Assembly: GCA_039621445.1 (NCBI GenBank)
Contig: CP154954.1
Coordinates: 40,479,572-40,543,571 of the forward strand
Length of the DNA stretch: 64,000 nucleotides
Reading direction: 5' to 3'
From: Euglena gracilis
Lineage: Eukaryota > Euglenida > Euglenophyceae > Euglenales
Below the pieces are notes generated by a model that was not told where the DNA came from, ran no database searches, and worked only from the letters and a program-made list of their open reading frames with translations. The translations under genes were made by a program, and so were the position numbers. Below are positions 30,518-40,750 of the stretch, piece after piece. Each line of letters starts with the position of its first letter. The stretch's first letter is position 1.

Positions 30518-30894
30518 GTTGACACCCTCTCCATTGGTTGTGTCTCCCCATTGGAATGTCTCTGTGTGTTTGAGAAGGGAACACGTGTGGGGGTGGGTCC
30601 ACCCTGGGGTGCCTCAAAAATCTGAATTGTGCCTGATCATCTGAAGCCCTGGGCAAATGACGGATTTTGGGATGCATGGGATCCGTGGTGGTTTCTCCTG
30701 TGGAACGGTTGGGAATATCGAAACTGACAATAGCCTGGAAGGACTCGAGGAAGCCTCTCTCCTCAATATTTCCCCCTCACAGGCTCCCCGTGGTTTTATC
30801 AGCAGCCCCATTATGTGCGCTCCATCCGCAGCTTGGCAAACAGCCCCCTGGGCTTTATGTGGTATGTGTGTGTTTGTGTGTGGGGGCGTTGTTT

Positions 30895-31350
30895 TAAGGG
30901 CCAGATTGCCTCAATGCCAGGAAAGCGGGGGGTGCCAAACAGGGGTTTTTTTGTCATGGACCCGGGGGGGGGGAGTAGGGTGGGTCGTCCGGCCAAGCCC
31001 CCCACCCGGGGGGGGGTCCCCCCGTAGGGGGGTGGGATATACTTTTCAGCGCCTTTGGCACCGAAAATTTTTGAAATTGTGCATTTTTTAACACTTTTCG
31101 CGCTTTTTCGGTCATTTTTTTGTGAGCCCCCCGGGACCCCCTCCCAGGGAGGGTCCCCCCCAGGGGGTGGGTGGGGGCCCTCCCCCCTGGTCTTAAAAAC
31201 ACCCCTGGTGCCAAAATGCGCAACCAGCCCCCGGGACCAGGTCAGCTGGGTTCCCCACCGCCAAAAACCCCATCAATGCCAGAACCACTGCCGCCCGCCT
31301 CCCCCCGAACAGCAAAATTTTGGCAATTTTTAGGTATAAATCAGGGCATG
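30895..31350 (+). repeat. Dispersed ~200-bp satellite unit split by a MITE
   Basis: Left part: GGCCAGATTGCCTCAATGCC to GTGCCAAA (30897-30939). Right part: CAGCCCCCGGGACCAGGTCA to GGTATAAATC (31220-31340). Together they are one unit of the array at 42-60 kb, in plus orientation, interrupted by the element at 30940-31207. Confidence 0.9.
30940..31207 (+). mobile_element. CAGGG-family MITE, 268 bp, inside a satellite unit, perfect TSD
   Basis: GTGCCAAA lies at 30932-30939 and 31208-31215. The ends are CAGGGGTTTTTTTGTC and CTTAAAAACACCCCTG. The palindrome is altered to GCGCCTTTGGCACC. Other satellite units in the window show the unoccupied site, GGTGCCAAA once, followed directly by (A/G)AGTGCG. 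Confidence 0.95.
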
Positions 31351-31928
31351 GGGGGTGGTTTTGGAAGCAGACCTTAGAAGGTCGCATGATACCCAAAAGG
31401 ATGGGTTCTGTTGCAGGGTGACAGACAAGGTTTTCTTTCTGTGACGAGATCCTATTTTGGGGGAATTCCACATCCCCCCCCCAATACCAGCCTTAAAAAT
31501 GCCAAACGAAGCCCAGCAAACTGGGGGTTCAGCCCAACAGCGCAGTTCCCACCTTGCAGGCCGCGGTGGGCAGCCCCTCAGCCCCGGCCCCTCAGCTCCA
31601 CCCAGCGCATCTGCCAGGCCTCTTTTTCTCCCCATCCCCTTGCTTTTGGGATCTACGCCCCCTCCCTCCCTCCCAGCGCAGTCTCCCCTCCCTCCCAGGG
31701 GGAGGCTGGTGGGTGGCCCACAGGGATGCCGGCCCCCCATCAGTCCCCCCTGTTTTTCGCCCTCTCCCCCCCCCTCCGGTTTGAAAGGTGGCCACGACAC
31801 GCAGCGGTTGGCACGCACGCCGGGGGCAGGGTTGGCGGGCGGCCCACAGCGATGTGGGCGGCCCACCAGCCCTCCCCCAACCCCCCATCCCCTCCCTCCC
31901 ATGTCCCATCCCCCTCCCTCCTGGAAAG

Positions 31929-32086
31929 GAGGCCGCCCCCGAGGCTGCCCCCCCCCACCACCGCCCCCGGCGCCCCGGCGCCACTAAGCGCGGCTGGGCC
32001 AGGGCCCTGGGCCAGGCAAACCGGCAGACCGCGGCCAAGGGGAATGGGGGACCCCCTTGGCCTTCCGCCACAAGAAGGGCCGGTTG
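31929..32086 (+). CDS. Candidate exon, basic Ala-rich
   Basis: From GGAAAG|GAG the frame reads EAAPEAAPPHHRPRRPGATK and RGWARALGQANRQTAAKG, with nearly all codons ending in C or G over 38 codons. The bias fades before the possible donor GCCG|GTTGGG at 32086. The acceptor tract (CCCCCTCCCTCC) is good. No partner exon is proven and no family was recognised. Confidence 0.35.
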
Positions 32087-32297
32087 GGAGCGGGGGCCGT
32101 AGGGGAGGGTGAGGGGGGACACCGTAGCCGGGATTCCCAACCGGCCCTTCGTTTGTCGCCTGACTGCCCCGCCTGGCGGGGGCTGTCACATAGCGTAGGG
32201 CCCCGGGGGGACAGGGTTGGGGTGGGGGGGGGGGCTGGGCACACGGGGGTGAAATGACAGCTCCCAGGATCGCCTCAGCCGCCACCCAATCCTCCCT

Positions 32298-32362
32298 CCC
32301 TCCCCCTTCCTCGATTACAACAACATCGGCACCTTCACCACCACCATCATCTTTTTATTTGC
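32298..32362 (+). CDS. Weak hydrophobic exon candidate
   Basis: After a C/T-rich tract one frame reads FLDYNNIGTFTTTIIFLFA, with C-ending codons, up to GCC|GTGCCT. It looks like a transmembrane segment. The acceptor is not definable, and the other frames are also open. Confidence 0.2.
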
Positions 32363-32399
32363 CGTGCCTGGGGTGTCATTTCGGGGTGTCTGTTTGTGC

Positions 32400-33776
32400 A
32401 AGTAGGTGGAGCATGAGGAATTGCTTTTTCAATGGGCTGTGTGGGGGTGTTTTGAAGAGTTTTGTGAGGCACGATGGTCATGGGGCCTGTTCATTGCTTT
32501 GAAAACGATGTCCAGTCAACTTCAAGCTTGTGGAAAGAGGTCAGAGTGCTTTCTTGGAGGTTTGAATGAGAATTTGGTGTTTCTTTGTTCCATTTTTTTT
32601 GTTCCATGGTGTTCCCCCCTCTTTGATCCAAGAGCCCTGGGCACTTCCCGTCATATGGTGGCTGGACTAAAAGGGCTATGGTGATGGGCCATTGGTTTTC
32701 ATTTTTTGTGCAATTATTCCATCAAACGTTACGGCATCAAACGACATCCATTGCTGTGCTGTGAAAGGGGGGTGGGTCAGTGAAAGGGGGGTGGGTTTGG
32801 GAAAGAAAATGTGATAGTTTCACCAACAAACTCTATGTATGCCCAGTGTGGTCACCAAGGTGATATTTTTATGGTTCACCTGTGAGCACCAAAAATTTTT
32901 ATGGCTACAAGTGGAGACCCCCCAAAAACACTTTGTGGCTCACAACCATGATTTCGTGGGTTGTCTGTGGGCGCTCACGGATCATCCGAGGGCACTCACA
33001 ATTTTGTGCTTTTCAAAATTTTTGTGGATGACATTGCAATTTGCAATCATTCAGCAACAGCGGGAGTCGTTTGTGGCCATCAAGTTTTTTTGGTTGTTTC
33101 TGTTGTTGACTCAGTTTTTCTTTTGTTCTTTATTTGAAGTATTCAAAGATATATGGTATTTTATGTTCATTTGATCATGACAATTTTTTTGATTCAACAA
33201 TTAAAAAAAAATGATTTGATTCTTTGTTACAAGTTGTATTTTATGAAGGTTGGTTGTTTTATATATTTTGTAGCTAGCTCTCTTGGGCTATTTTGAGCAT
33301 ATCGTCTGTTTGTTTTCATGAGATCTTTGGTCTTTGATGTTGCATTTTTCCATGTGATTGTTCTCTCCACTCCATTATTGGGTTGGCCTTTCACAACGTG
33401 GCCCTACCACAACCCAACAACCCCCTCCAAATCCAGTGCCCCGTGGCACTGCCCACATTTCTGTGGTTGGTTTGCGCCCCCTTCCTCAAAATCCCCTTCC
33501 TTTCTTTGCACTTGCGCGCTGGCACACACATGCACACCAATGATAACAAATCATGGCAATTATTGTATTGAGCGTGGTCATCCAACAGTTCAAGGCAGCT
33601 TCCCAAGTGTCAGAAGTGTTATGTGCCCTGTCTCTTGTTTTCTGCTTGCTGGGTGTTTTCCCCTTGAAATGACGTCATTGGGGGGGGCTTGATTGCATAT
33701 AAACCTCATAAAAAGGAATAATGCGGTCCCGGTCGCCTACACTGATGGGGCGTTAAGCACCTGGAGGTGGCTTTCG
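32400..33776. other. AT-richer region without a recognised gene
   Basis: Composition shifts to T-rich (TTTGTTTT words). Frames of 60-125 codons occur on the plus strand at 32839-33174 and 33318-33692 but lack C/G third-position bias and splice signals. It could be an intron or intergenic DNA before the exon at 33846. Confidence 0.4.
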
Positions 33777-33845
33777 CTCTCTCTCTTTCTCTCTCTCTGT
33801 CTGTCTGTCTGTCTCTGTCTTGCGCCTTGCCCCCACCTCACGCAG
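33777..33845 (+). promoter_or_regulatory. (CT)n/(TCTG)n pyrimidine tract and acceptor
   Basis: Pure runs of CTCTCTCT and CTGTCTGTCTGT, then TTGCGCCTTGCCCCCACCTC, end in ACGCAG at 33840-33845. This is the most classical splice acceptor in the window. Confidence 0.6.
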
Positions 33846-34036
33846 TCTGCGCCGCCCCCCCACCCCCCATATGTCTTTGGCTTGCGGCGCACGACCAGGG
33901 GACACTGAAGACGCTGCGGCCGGCGGCGGCGGCGGTCTGAGCGGCGGGTGCGGGTGCGGGTGCGGGCAGCGCCCCCAGTCCCCAGCTGCTCCCCAGCCCC
34001 CGCAACGCCAACGACCATTGGCCGGCCTCTCCGTCA
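33846..34036 (+). CDS. Gly/Cys-rich internal exon of a second gene
   Basis: It lies between the classical acceptor above and an excellent donor, GTCAG|GTATCC. One frame is open across all 191 nt, entering and leaving in phase 2 sense: it carries a SLACGARPGDTEDAAAGGGG-like start, a Gly-Cys run from the hexamer GGGTGC, then PQSPAAPQPPQRQRPLAGLS. The other two frames are stopped. It is probably a flexible linker. It joins in phase to 35201-35392. No family was recognised. Confidence 0.45.
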
Positions 34037-34369
34037 GGTATCCTGTGCATTGAACGCAAGGCCGCCTGGCATTGCCCCACCACAGGGAGCAGGCTTCTGC
34101 TCAAGGGTTCGCAGCCCCCCCCCACAGCAGTACGGGAATCCCCAAACCCCATAGACAGTGGGGGATCGACCCCCCCCTCCCCCAATCCTGGTGGGTGCAG
34201 GGCAGCACTTCCAGCAACAAATCCCAACAAATCCCGACACATCCCGACAAATTGCGACAGGAGAGCAAAAGTTTTTGGAAGAACTAAAGAGAGGGTCGAA
34301 ATTGCCGAAAAGGAACGTTATGACTGGTTGTTAATGATGCGTCTTTTTCCCCCCTGCTGGTGGCCCCCT

Positions 34370-34495
34370 GATTACCTTGATGGGGAACCCAGCTGACCTG
34401 GTCCCCGGGGGCTGGTCGCATTTTTTTTTGGCACCCCCCCCATTTTTTTGGCTTTGATGCAATCTGGCTGTAAAAATCACGCCCCCCCCATCCCT
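34370..34495 (-). repeat. Dispersed reverse copy of the ~200-bp satellite unit
   Basis: GGGGAACCCAGCTGACCTGG, GGCTGGTCGCA and TTGATGCAATCTGG mark a partial unit in minus orientation, as at 13766-14335. Confidence 0.85.
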
Positions 34496-34645
34496 ACCAG
34501 ACAGACCTTTTTCCGGCATTTTTTGAAGAAAAAGCCGTGCAAGCCACATTTTTTCCTGCTCTTGCCCCCCCCCCCCAAGCCCAATGAACGCCCTTGCCCA
34601 ATGAACAGGGGTGTTCGGACCGTCTAGATTGTCACCAGAAACTTT

Positions 34646-34814
34646 ACCTACCCCCCCCCCCCCGGGAAACTGTCATGCCCGAGAACCTGTCAGGGTCCCG
34701 CCCGGGAAACTGTCAGGGTCCCTGGTACTAGCCAACCTGTCAGTATAGGAAGTTGTCAGGGTCTTCGGTACTGGCCAACCTGTCAGGTGACAGTTTCCCA
34801 GGGGGGGGGTAGGT
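34646..34814 (+). mobile_element. MITE-like element, ACCTACCCCC...GGGAAACTGTCA ends
   Basis: The left end, ACCTACC, C run and GGGAAACTGTCA, is mirrored by the right end, TGACAGTTTCCC, G run and GGTAGGT (169 bp in all). Inside, CCTGTCAGGGTC and GGTACTNGCCAACCTGTCAG are repeated. On both sides lies a further repeat, CCAATGAACGCCC ... GTTCGGACCGTCT, in direct orientation (about 34580-34640 and 34840-34880). No simple short duplication is evident. Confidence 0.7.
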
Positions 34815-35200
34815 ATCACACAGAAAGCACATTTCATGCCCAATGAACGCCCCCCGTTCGGACCGTCTGGATTGTCACCTTAGTGTTCATTGGGGGGGGG
34901 AGGTATGTGTTTTGTTAGAGAGTCCAAAACGTGCACCATGTTGCATTTCAAATACTGCTGCAAAGTGGGAAAAAAAAGTCCCCGGAGGTGGCCAACAGTT
35001 TTCTGTCTTCTCCAGCAAAAAAGTGTGCAGTCTGGGGTGTTTACATGCTGTTCACGTTTTTTTGCAATTATTTTTGCACCTTGGTGCATGCCCCCCCCCC
35101 TGGTGTGTGGTCGTTCTGGAATGGAGGACTCTTATTTGTTCCCCCCCTGTGGTTGTGTAGTTCTTCCCCTCCATTTTATTTGTTTATCCATCTTTTCAGG

Positions 35201-35392
35201 TCGGCCTCTCACGATGCGGGCGGCCACAGCACTCTCCCCAGTGAATGGACCCTCAAACAGCGTGCGCGACGCAAAAACACAAATAAATGCAAACAGGGCA
35301 AAAAAAAACACGAACTGCTTGCAAAATCCTTCAGGAGCTCCCCCGGGATGTACATTTTCCCATTGCCGGGAATTTTTTTCCATTTTGCATAA
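35201..35392 (+). CDS. Candidate terminal exon, Lys/Arg-rich
   Basis: The acceptor is CATCTTTTCAG at 35190-35200. Joined to the exon ending at 34036, the split codon closes and the frame reads SASHDAGGHSTLPSEWTLKQ, then RARRKNTNKCKQGKKKHELL and a hydrophobic tail, to TAA 35390-35392. The basic stretch is consistent with nuclear or nucleic-acid targeting. Codon bias is weak, so the tail may be intronic and the true exon shorter. Confidence 0.35.
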   Translation, partial: SASHDAGGHSTLPSEWTLKQRARRKNTNKCKQGKKKHELLAKSFRSSPGMYIFPLPGIFFHFA

Positions 35393-35678
35393 AATCCCCC
35401 CCCCCCCGAATGTGGTCCAGAACCATTTTCTTTTTGAATCCTTCACCTGGCTTTTTGTGCCATCCCCAACTGTTTTCGTGCACACACGGATGCACATACA
35501 TCTGAGAATATTTGCCCTGTGACAGAATTGCGATTGGATTGCAGTTGTGCTGTTTACGTCCCAGTTTTTGCTTTCCTGGTTAGTGGTGGGGAGCAGGGGG
35601 TGCTGAAGCGGCGGGGCAGTGGCAGCAACCCGTCCCCCTCCCGGCCGTGGTCCCCTCCCTCCCCCCGTCCACTTCCAG

Positions 35679-35747
35679 GTGTGGGTGACTGCATTGCACA
35701 GAAGCTGGGCGGTGCGCAGATGGGTCTTTGGGTCCCCAGCTGGCAGG
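35679..35747 (+). CDS. Small exon candidate GVGDCIAQKLGG
   Basis: The acceptor is GTCCACTTCCAG after a C/T tract, and the donor GCAGG|GTGACAGG. The reading is GVGDCIAQKLGGAQMGLWVP and SWQ, entering and leaving in phase 1. The GD-x-x-AQ string is loosely like the start of Mpv17/PMP22 family proteins, but that is far too short to claim. It could follow 33846-34036 only if intervening exons are missed. Confidence 0.3.
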
Positions 35748-36121
35748 GTGACAGGGGGGTAATTTGCTGACTTTTCAATTGGTATATGGTTACAGGTTTT
35801 CGGCATTGCAGTGCAAATTTGTGAATATTTGCGAATATGCATGCTCATTTTGTGGCAAAGATGAATAATACGTGCATTATTGTCTTGCTTTCGGGCTTTG
35901 TTGCCATTTGTTGAGGTTTGACGCCAGTTAGATTTATTCCTCAAAAAATCAAAACAATAGCATTTGAAAATGCCACTCCCGCTCCGGGGGGTTCTGATCT
36001 GAAATGACATGTGGCCAGCTGGTTCTGAAGGGTTTTCCGTTTTCGAACCGCCATGGTGGGCACCTCCTGCATGGATTCTGCTGCTGTTCCTGTTCCAGAG
36101 TTCTTGTCCCCCTTTTTTCAG

Positions 36122-36189
36122 ACTGCACGACGGTCGGCAACCCCCAGCCCAAGCTGGCGATCCCTCCACAAAAATTTATGCATGGATGG
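36122..36189 (+). CDS. Small exon candidate with strong splice borders
   Basis: The acceptor is CCCTTTTTTCAG and the donor GGATG|GTAAATT. All three frames are nearly open: LHDGRQPPAQAGDPSTKIYA or TARRSATPSPSWRSLHKNLC. The frame cannot be chosen without transcript data. Confidence 0.3.
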
Positions 36190-36742
36190 TAAATTATTAA
36201 TTAGGTTGTGTTGCACATCTCTCAGTGCCGGGTTTCAGTGGTGAAGAATACCGCAGAGAATGGGTTGAATTGCCAAACCGGGTGCCAGGGATCCAGTTTG
36301 GCTGGGTTTTTTTTTGCATGGCTTTCATGTGGGATTGGCATGAAGATGTGACAAGCAAGTTTTTGACACTGCGAAATCCGGCCAGAAGAAAATTTGGCGG
36401 CTTCCTCCAAAATAATGGTATTTTGCTAACATGTTTGGAGGAAAATTTTCCTTCTGCATTTTCTTTGAAGTTTTTTAAAGCACCTCCCCCACCACCAGTA
36501 CTCCCTTTCAGCACCATCTGCATGCAGTAAAGGTGACAGTTTTGCAAAGCTGAAGCTTGCAATTCTTACTTTTCACTTTTCCTCAAAATTTGGGCACTGG
36601 CGTTCCAGCATTGATAGTTTTTTTTTGCAACTTTTGCCAGGGTGCCAATGGGCCCACATACTGCCACCACCAGACGAATGGTGTCCCGGCCGGGTGACTG
36701 GAATGTTTAGTTGTAGTTCCAAGCAGGTGGGAAGTCCGGCGC

Positions 36743-39010
36743 GGTCGAAGCAAGCAAATGGCAGCCGGCGCAGACGCATGGCGCGGACGAAGCAAGCAAA
36801 TGGCCGACGCAGACGCATGGCGCGGCCGAAGCAAGCAAATGGCCGACGCAGACGCATGGCGCGGCAGAAGCAAGCAAATGACCGCTGGTGCGGTAGAACC
36901 AAGCAAATGGCCGCTGGCGTGGTCGAAGCGAGCGAATGGCCGTTGGCGCGGTCGAAGCAAACAAATGGCAGCCGGCACAGCAGAAGCAAGCAAATGACCG
37001 CTGGTCTGGCAGAAGCAAGCAAATGACCGCTGGTGCGGCCGAAGCCAGCAAATGGCCGCTGGTGCGGCCGAAGCCAGCAAATGGCCGCTGGTGCGGCAAA
37101 TGGCCGCTGGTGCGGTCGAAGCAAGCAAATGGCCGCTGGTGCGGCAGAAGCAAGCAAATGGCCGCTGGTGCGGCAGAAGCAAGCAAATGGCCGCTGGTGC
37201 GGTCGAAGCAAGCAAATGGCCGCTGGTGCGGCAGAAGCAAGCAAATGGCCGCTGGTGCGGTCAAAGCAAGCAAATGGCCGGCGCAGACACATGGCGCGGT
37301 CGAAGCAAACAAATTGCAGCCGGCGCGGCAGAAGCAAGCAAATGACCGCTGGTGCGGTCGAAGCAAGCAAATGGCCGCTGGTGCGGTCAAAGCAAGCAAA
37401 TGGCCGGCGCAGACACATGGCGCGGCCGAAGCAAACAAATTGCAGCCGGCGCGGCAGAAGCAAGCAAATGACCGCTGGTACGGTCGAAGCAAGCAAATGG
37501 CCACTGGTGCGGTCGAAGCCAGCAAATGACCGCTGGTGCGGTCGAAGCAAGCAAATGGCCGCTGGTGCGGCAAATGGCCGCCAGTGTGGTCGAAGCAAGC
37601 AAATGGCCGCTGGTGCGGCAGAAGCAAGAAGCAAGCAAATGGCCGCTGGTGCGGCAGAAGCAAGCAAATGGCCGCTGGTGCGGTCAAAGCAAGCAAATGG
37701 CCGGCGCAGACACATGGCGCGGTCGAAGCAAACAAATTGCAGCCGGCGCGGCAGAAGCAAGCAAATGGCCGCTGGTGCGATCGAAGCAAGCAAAGGACCG
37801 CTGGTGCGGTCGAAGCAAGCAAATGGCTGCTGGTGCGGTCGAAGCAAGCAAATGGCCGCAGGCGTGGCAGAAGCAAGCAAATGGCCGCTGGTGCGGTCGA
37901 AGCAAACAAATGGCCGGCGCAGACACATGGCACGGTCGAAGCAAATTGCAGCCGGCGCGGCAGAAGCAAGCAAATGGCCGCTGGTGCGGTCGAAGCAAGC
38001 AAATGACCGCTGGTGCGGCAGAAGCAAGCAAATGGCTGCTGGTGCGGTCGAAGCAAGCAAATGGCCGCAGGCGTGGCAGAAGCAAGCAAATGGCCGCTGG
38101 TGCGGTCGAAGCAAACAAATGGCTGCTGGTGCGGTCGAAGCAAACAAATGGCCGCTGGTGCGGCAGAAGCAAGCAAATGATCGCTGGTACGGTCGAACCA
38201 AGCAAATGGCCACAGGCGTGGCAGAAGCAAGCAAATGGCCGCTGGTACGGTCGAAGCAAGCAAATGGCCGCTGGTGCGGTCGAAGCAAGCAAATGGCCGC
38301 TGGTGCGGCAGAAGCAAGCAAATGGCTGCTGGTGCGGTCGAACCAAGCAAATGGCCGCAGGCGTGGCAGAAGCAAGCAAATGGCCGCTGGTACGGTCGAA
38401 GCAAGCAAATGGCCGCTGGTGCGGCAGAAGCAAGCAAATGACCGCTGGTGCGGCAGAAGCAAGCAAACGATCGCTGGTACGGTCGAACCAAGCAAATGGC
38501 CGCTGTCGCAGCCGAAGCAAGCAAATGGCCATTGGCGCGGTCGAAGCAAACAAATGGCAGCCAGCGCAGTCGAAGCCAAGCAAATGGCCACCGGCGCGGT
38601 CGAAGTGAGCAAATGGCCGACGGCACGGCCGAAGCAAGCAAATGGTCAGTGTCCGCTGGTGCGGCCTAAGCAAGCAAATGGCCGTTGGCGAAACAAATGG
38701 CGGCCGGCGCGGTCGAAGCCAAGCAAATGGCCAGCGCAGGCGAAGCAAGCAAATGACCGCTGGTGCGGCAGAAGCAAGCAAATGACCGCTGGTGCGGCAA
38801 ATGGCCTCTGGCGCGGTTGAACCGAACAGATGACCGCTGGTGCGGCAGAAGCATGCAAATGGCCGCCGGCGGGGTCAAAGCAAGCAAATGGCCGCCGGCG
38901 TGGTCGAAGCGAGCAAATGACTGTTGGCGTGGTCGAAACAAGCAAACGGTCGCCAGCGCGGCCAAAGCAAAGCAAATGGCTGCAAACGAAGGAAGCAAAT
39001 GGCTGGCAGC
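36743..39010 (+). repeat. 29-bp minisatellite, about 78 copies
   Basis: The unit GAAGCAAGCAAATGGCCGCT followed by GGTGCGGTC or GGTGCGGCA recurs with a 29-bp period, with many point variants. It includes a longer variant with GGCGCAGACACATGGCGCG that recurs about seven times and gives higher-order structure. The unit lacks stops in every frame, so frames of 595 and 679 residues open on the plus and minus strands; these have a 29-residue period and are artefacts. Confidence 0.95.
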
Positions 39011-39381
39011 TGAAGGCTAGTGTTGAGAGATGGCCTCAGGTGGGCAGCAGCCACTCGACCAAAGCAAATGCCCTCCTCGGCACCTTTGAACGGGCACTGT
39101 AGAGATTTAAGGCAGGTTATAAGTGCCTGGCCAGCAGTTTCATTGTGCGAAGTTGACCCATCCTGATAACCCTGCTGATGTTTGGTGGTGGTCAGTGTTG
39201 GGCCAGAATTGGTGGCACCCACCAATCGGGGGGTGGTTTGTGCGTTTCCCGCTTTTGTGGCTTTCGGAGCAACCGATTCCCCCCCCCTGCAGGTTAGGCA
39301 GGTTTCTCGGACAGCATTTTCTCCGTTTTTTGTTGCTTTTTTTGTGTCCGGTTCCGTGGGGCATCCATTGGGGGTCACCAG

Positions 39382-39528
39382 GCAGCAGCGGCCCCACTGA
39401 AGAAGCGGGCCCCGGACCCCTCGGGCCCGCCGCGCACTGGGACGTCGCTGGCCTGCAGCGCAGCGCAGCGAGCGGGCGAAGGAGCCGGCCGTGCTGCGGT
39501 GCCCATGGTGTTGCCCCCGGACGCCTGA
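39382..39528 (+). CDS. Candidate terminal exon, 48 codons
   Basis: After GGGTCACCAG (39372-39381) the frame reads AAAAPLKKRAPDPSGPPRTG, then TSLACSAAQRAGEGAGRA and VPMVLPPDA, with TGA at 39526-39528. Third positions are mostly C/G. The alternative frame is also GC-rich and stays open slightly longer. No upstream exon is known and no family was recognised. Confidence 0.3.
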   Translation, partial: AAAAPLKKRAPDPSGPPRTGTSLACSAAQRAGEGAGRAAVPMVLPPDA

Positions 39529-39659
39529 AGACCTGAAGGTGTGGCGCTGCCCCGGAAGTTGATGGAGTCCTTGCATGCTTCCAACCCCAGGCCACCCCCC
39601 CCCCCCCAGCAGACCTTCCCGTGTTACCAGGGTGCCGATTTTCAGGACAAAACTTTCCT

Positions 39660-39895
39660 TTGGTGAACGGTGGTTTTGTGGGGGGGGGGGAGGCGGGGTC
39701 CAGGACCCCCGGAAACCCCCCAAAAACTCGCGCCAGAAAACACAAAAAAGCGCGCAAAGATGCGGTTTTTGGGTTTTGCCAGGCCCAGAACACATTTCCT
39801 GCGCAAAGCGCCAGAACTTTTTTTTTTGCAAATTCGACCCAACCCCCATCCCCCCTCCAGGGGTGGGGGGGGGTGTCCGAGCCACTCCTCATTTA
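39660..39895 (-). mobile_element. Repeat fragment related to the 28531 element
   Basis: Minus-strand words such as GGCGCTTTGCGCAGG, and C runs beside a GGGGGGTGTCCGAGCC border, resemble the interior of 28531-28966. The termini are not clear. Confidence 0.35.
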
Positions 39896-40117
39896 TTACC
39901 CCGGTCGGGTTGACCTCGGGTGGGGTCAACCACCCCCACCAGACCTGTGGAAGACGATGGAAAGTTATTTGATTTTGGGTCTTTTGCACGGGTGGAGGGG
40001 ACTGGTGGAAGTGGACCGCCCCATGCTGTATTTTCCGTAGGACTCCTCCCCCCTCTGCCTTCAGGTCCAAAATTTTTCCCGTATCTTGGGTTCGGCAAAT
40101 TTTGCAACCGAAAATGT

Positions 40118-40367
40118 GGTGTTCCCTGTGACCCAAACCATGCCCTATGCATGTGACGCACCTTCCGCACCTTCTCCAGATTCATTGCAAGAAATGATCA
40201 TTTATTGAGATTGAGCAATCACCATTCTTTGGATGGAACCTGATGTCGAAACAATTGAATATTTGGACAAAGACGAAGACGAAGATTTGGATGATGATTG
40301 TTATGAAGGTAATGTCTCTCACGAGGTCAAGAATGACATGAAGGTCATGAATGTTGAGTGCTTTTAA
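40118..40367 (+). repeat. Third, partial copy of the duplicated block
   Basis: From CCCTGTGACCCAAACCATGC to GAGTGCTTTT it matches the blocks at 40915-41150 and 42450-42680. It differs by small indels and keeps a longer open frame (40233-40367) than the other two. Confidence 0.85.
40233..40367 (+). pseudogene. Acidic 44-codon ORF, coding remnant in a repeat
   Basis: It begins with ATG at 40233 and ends with TAA at 40365-40367. The product starts MEPDVETIEYLDKDEDEDLD and ends KVMNVECF. The two other block copies carry the same start, but a deletion puts them out of frame after DNEDLDDNL. Just upstream a frame has the Cys/His string CNRKCGVPCDPNHALCM before a stop. This may be the decayed C-terminal part of a transposon protein; that is inference from the repeat setting only. 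Confidence 0.4.
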
Positions 40368-40445
40368 ACCGGCGTTTGGGCCGCCGGGTTCACGACAGAA
40401 CCGGCGTCCCCCCCACTGGTTTTCGGACGCCGGTTCTGTCCATAG

Positions 40446-40750
40446 CAGGCTGTATTTTGGTCGGGTGCCGACCCCACCCCGGGGGGGGGGTGCCTGCCTG
40501 GGCAGGTACCCCAAGGCACTCCAAATCCGTCCCCCGGGGGGGGGGGGTAGGGCACACGGCCAAAAGTGCCCTAGCACAACCCCGGCGCCGAAGGCGCCGG
40601 GGAGCCAAAAAATGGCCTATTTTCAAAGGAATGTGCCCGGGCACAGGCCGAAATCTGACCCCCCCGGGGGGGGGGTAGTGCCTGCCTGGACAGGCACTCA
40701 CAGGCAGTCCGGACCCCCCTCCCCCCCGGGGTTGGTAAAAAAACAGCCTG
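40446..40750 (+). mobile_element. CAGGCTG-family MITE, 305 bp
   Basis: The inverted ends are CAGGCTGTATTTTGGTCGGG and, reversed, CAGGCTGTTTTTTTACCAAC. The flanks GTCCATAG (40438-40445) and GTCCGTAA (40751-40758) match in 6 of 8. The centre has CCCCGGCGCCGAAGGCGCCG. The inverted pair GACAGAACCGGCGTCC (about 40396) and GGACGCCGGTTCTGTC (about 40425) lies just outside on the left. The 3' end of a similar element (GTCGGTAAAAAAAAAGCCTG) is at about 29174-29193. Confidence 0.75.

Noticed and set aside
32839-33692. 111- and 124-codon plus-strand frames
   Set aside because: T-rich, without codon bias or splice signals, and not repeated elsewhere.
36573-38820. 679-codon minus and 595-codon plus frames
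   Set aside because: A 29-bp stop-free unit gives the same 29-residue period in every frame. The sequence Cys-Leu-Leu-Arg-Pro-His-Gln is only the repeat translated.
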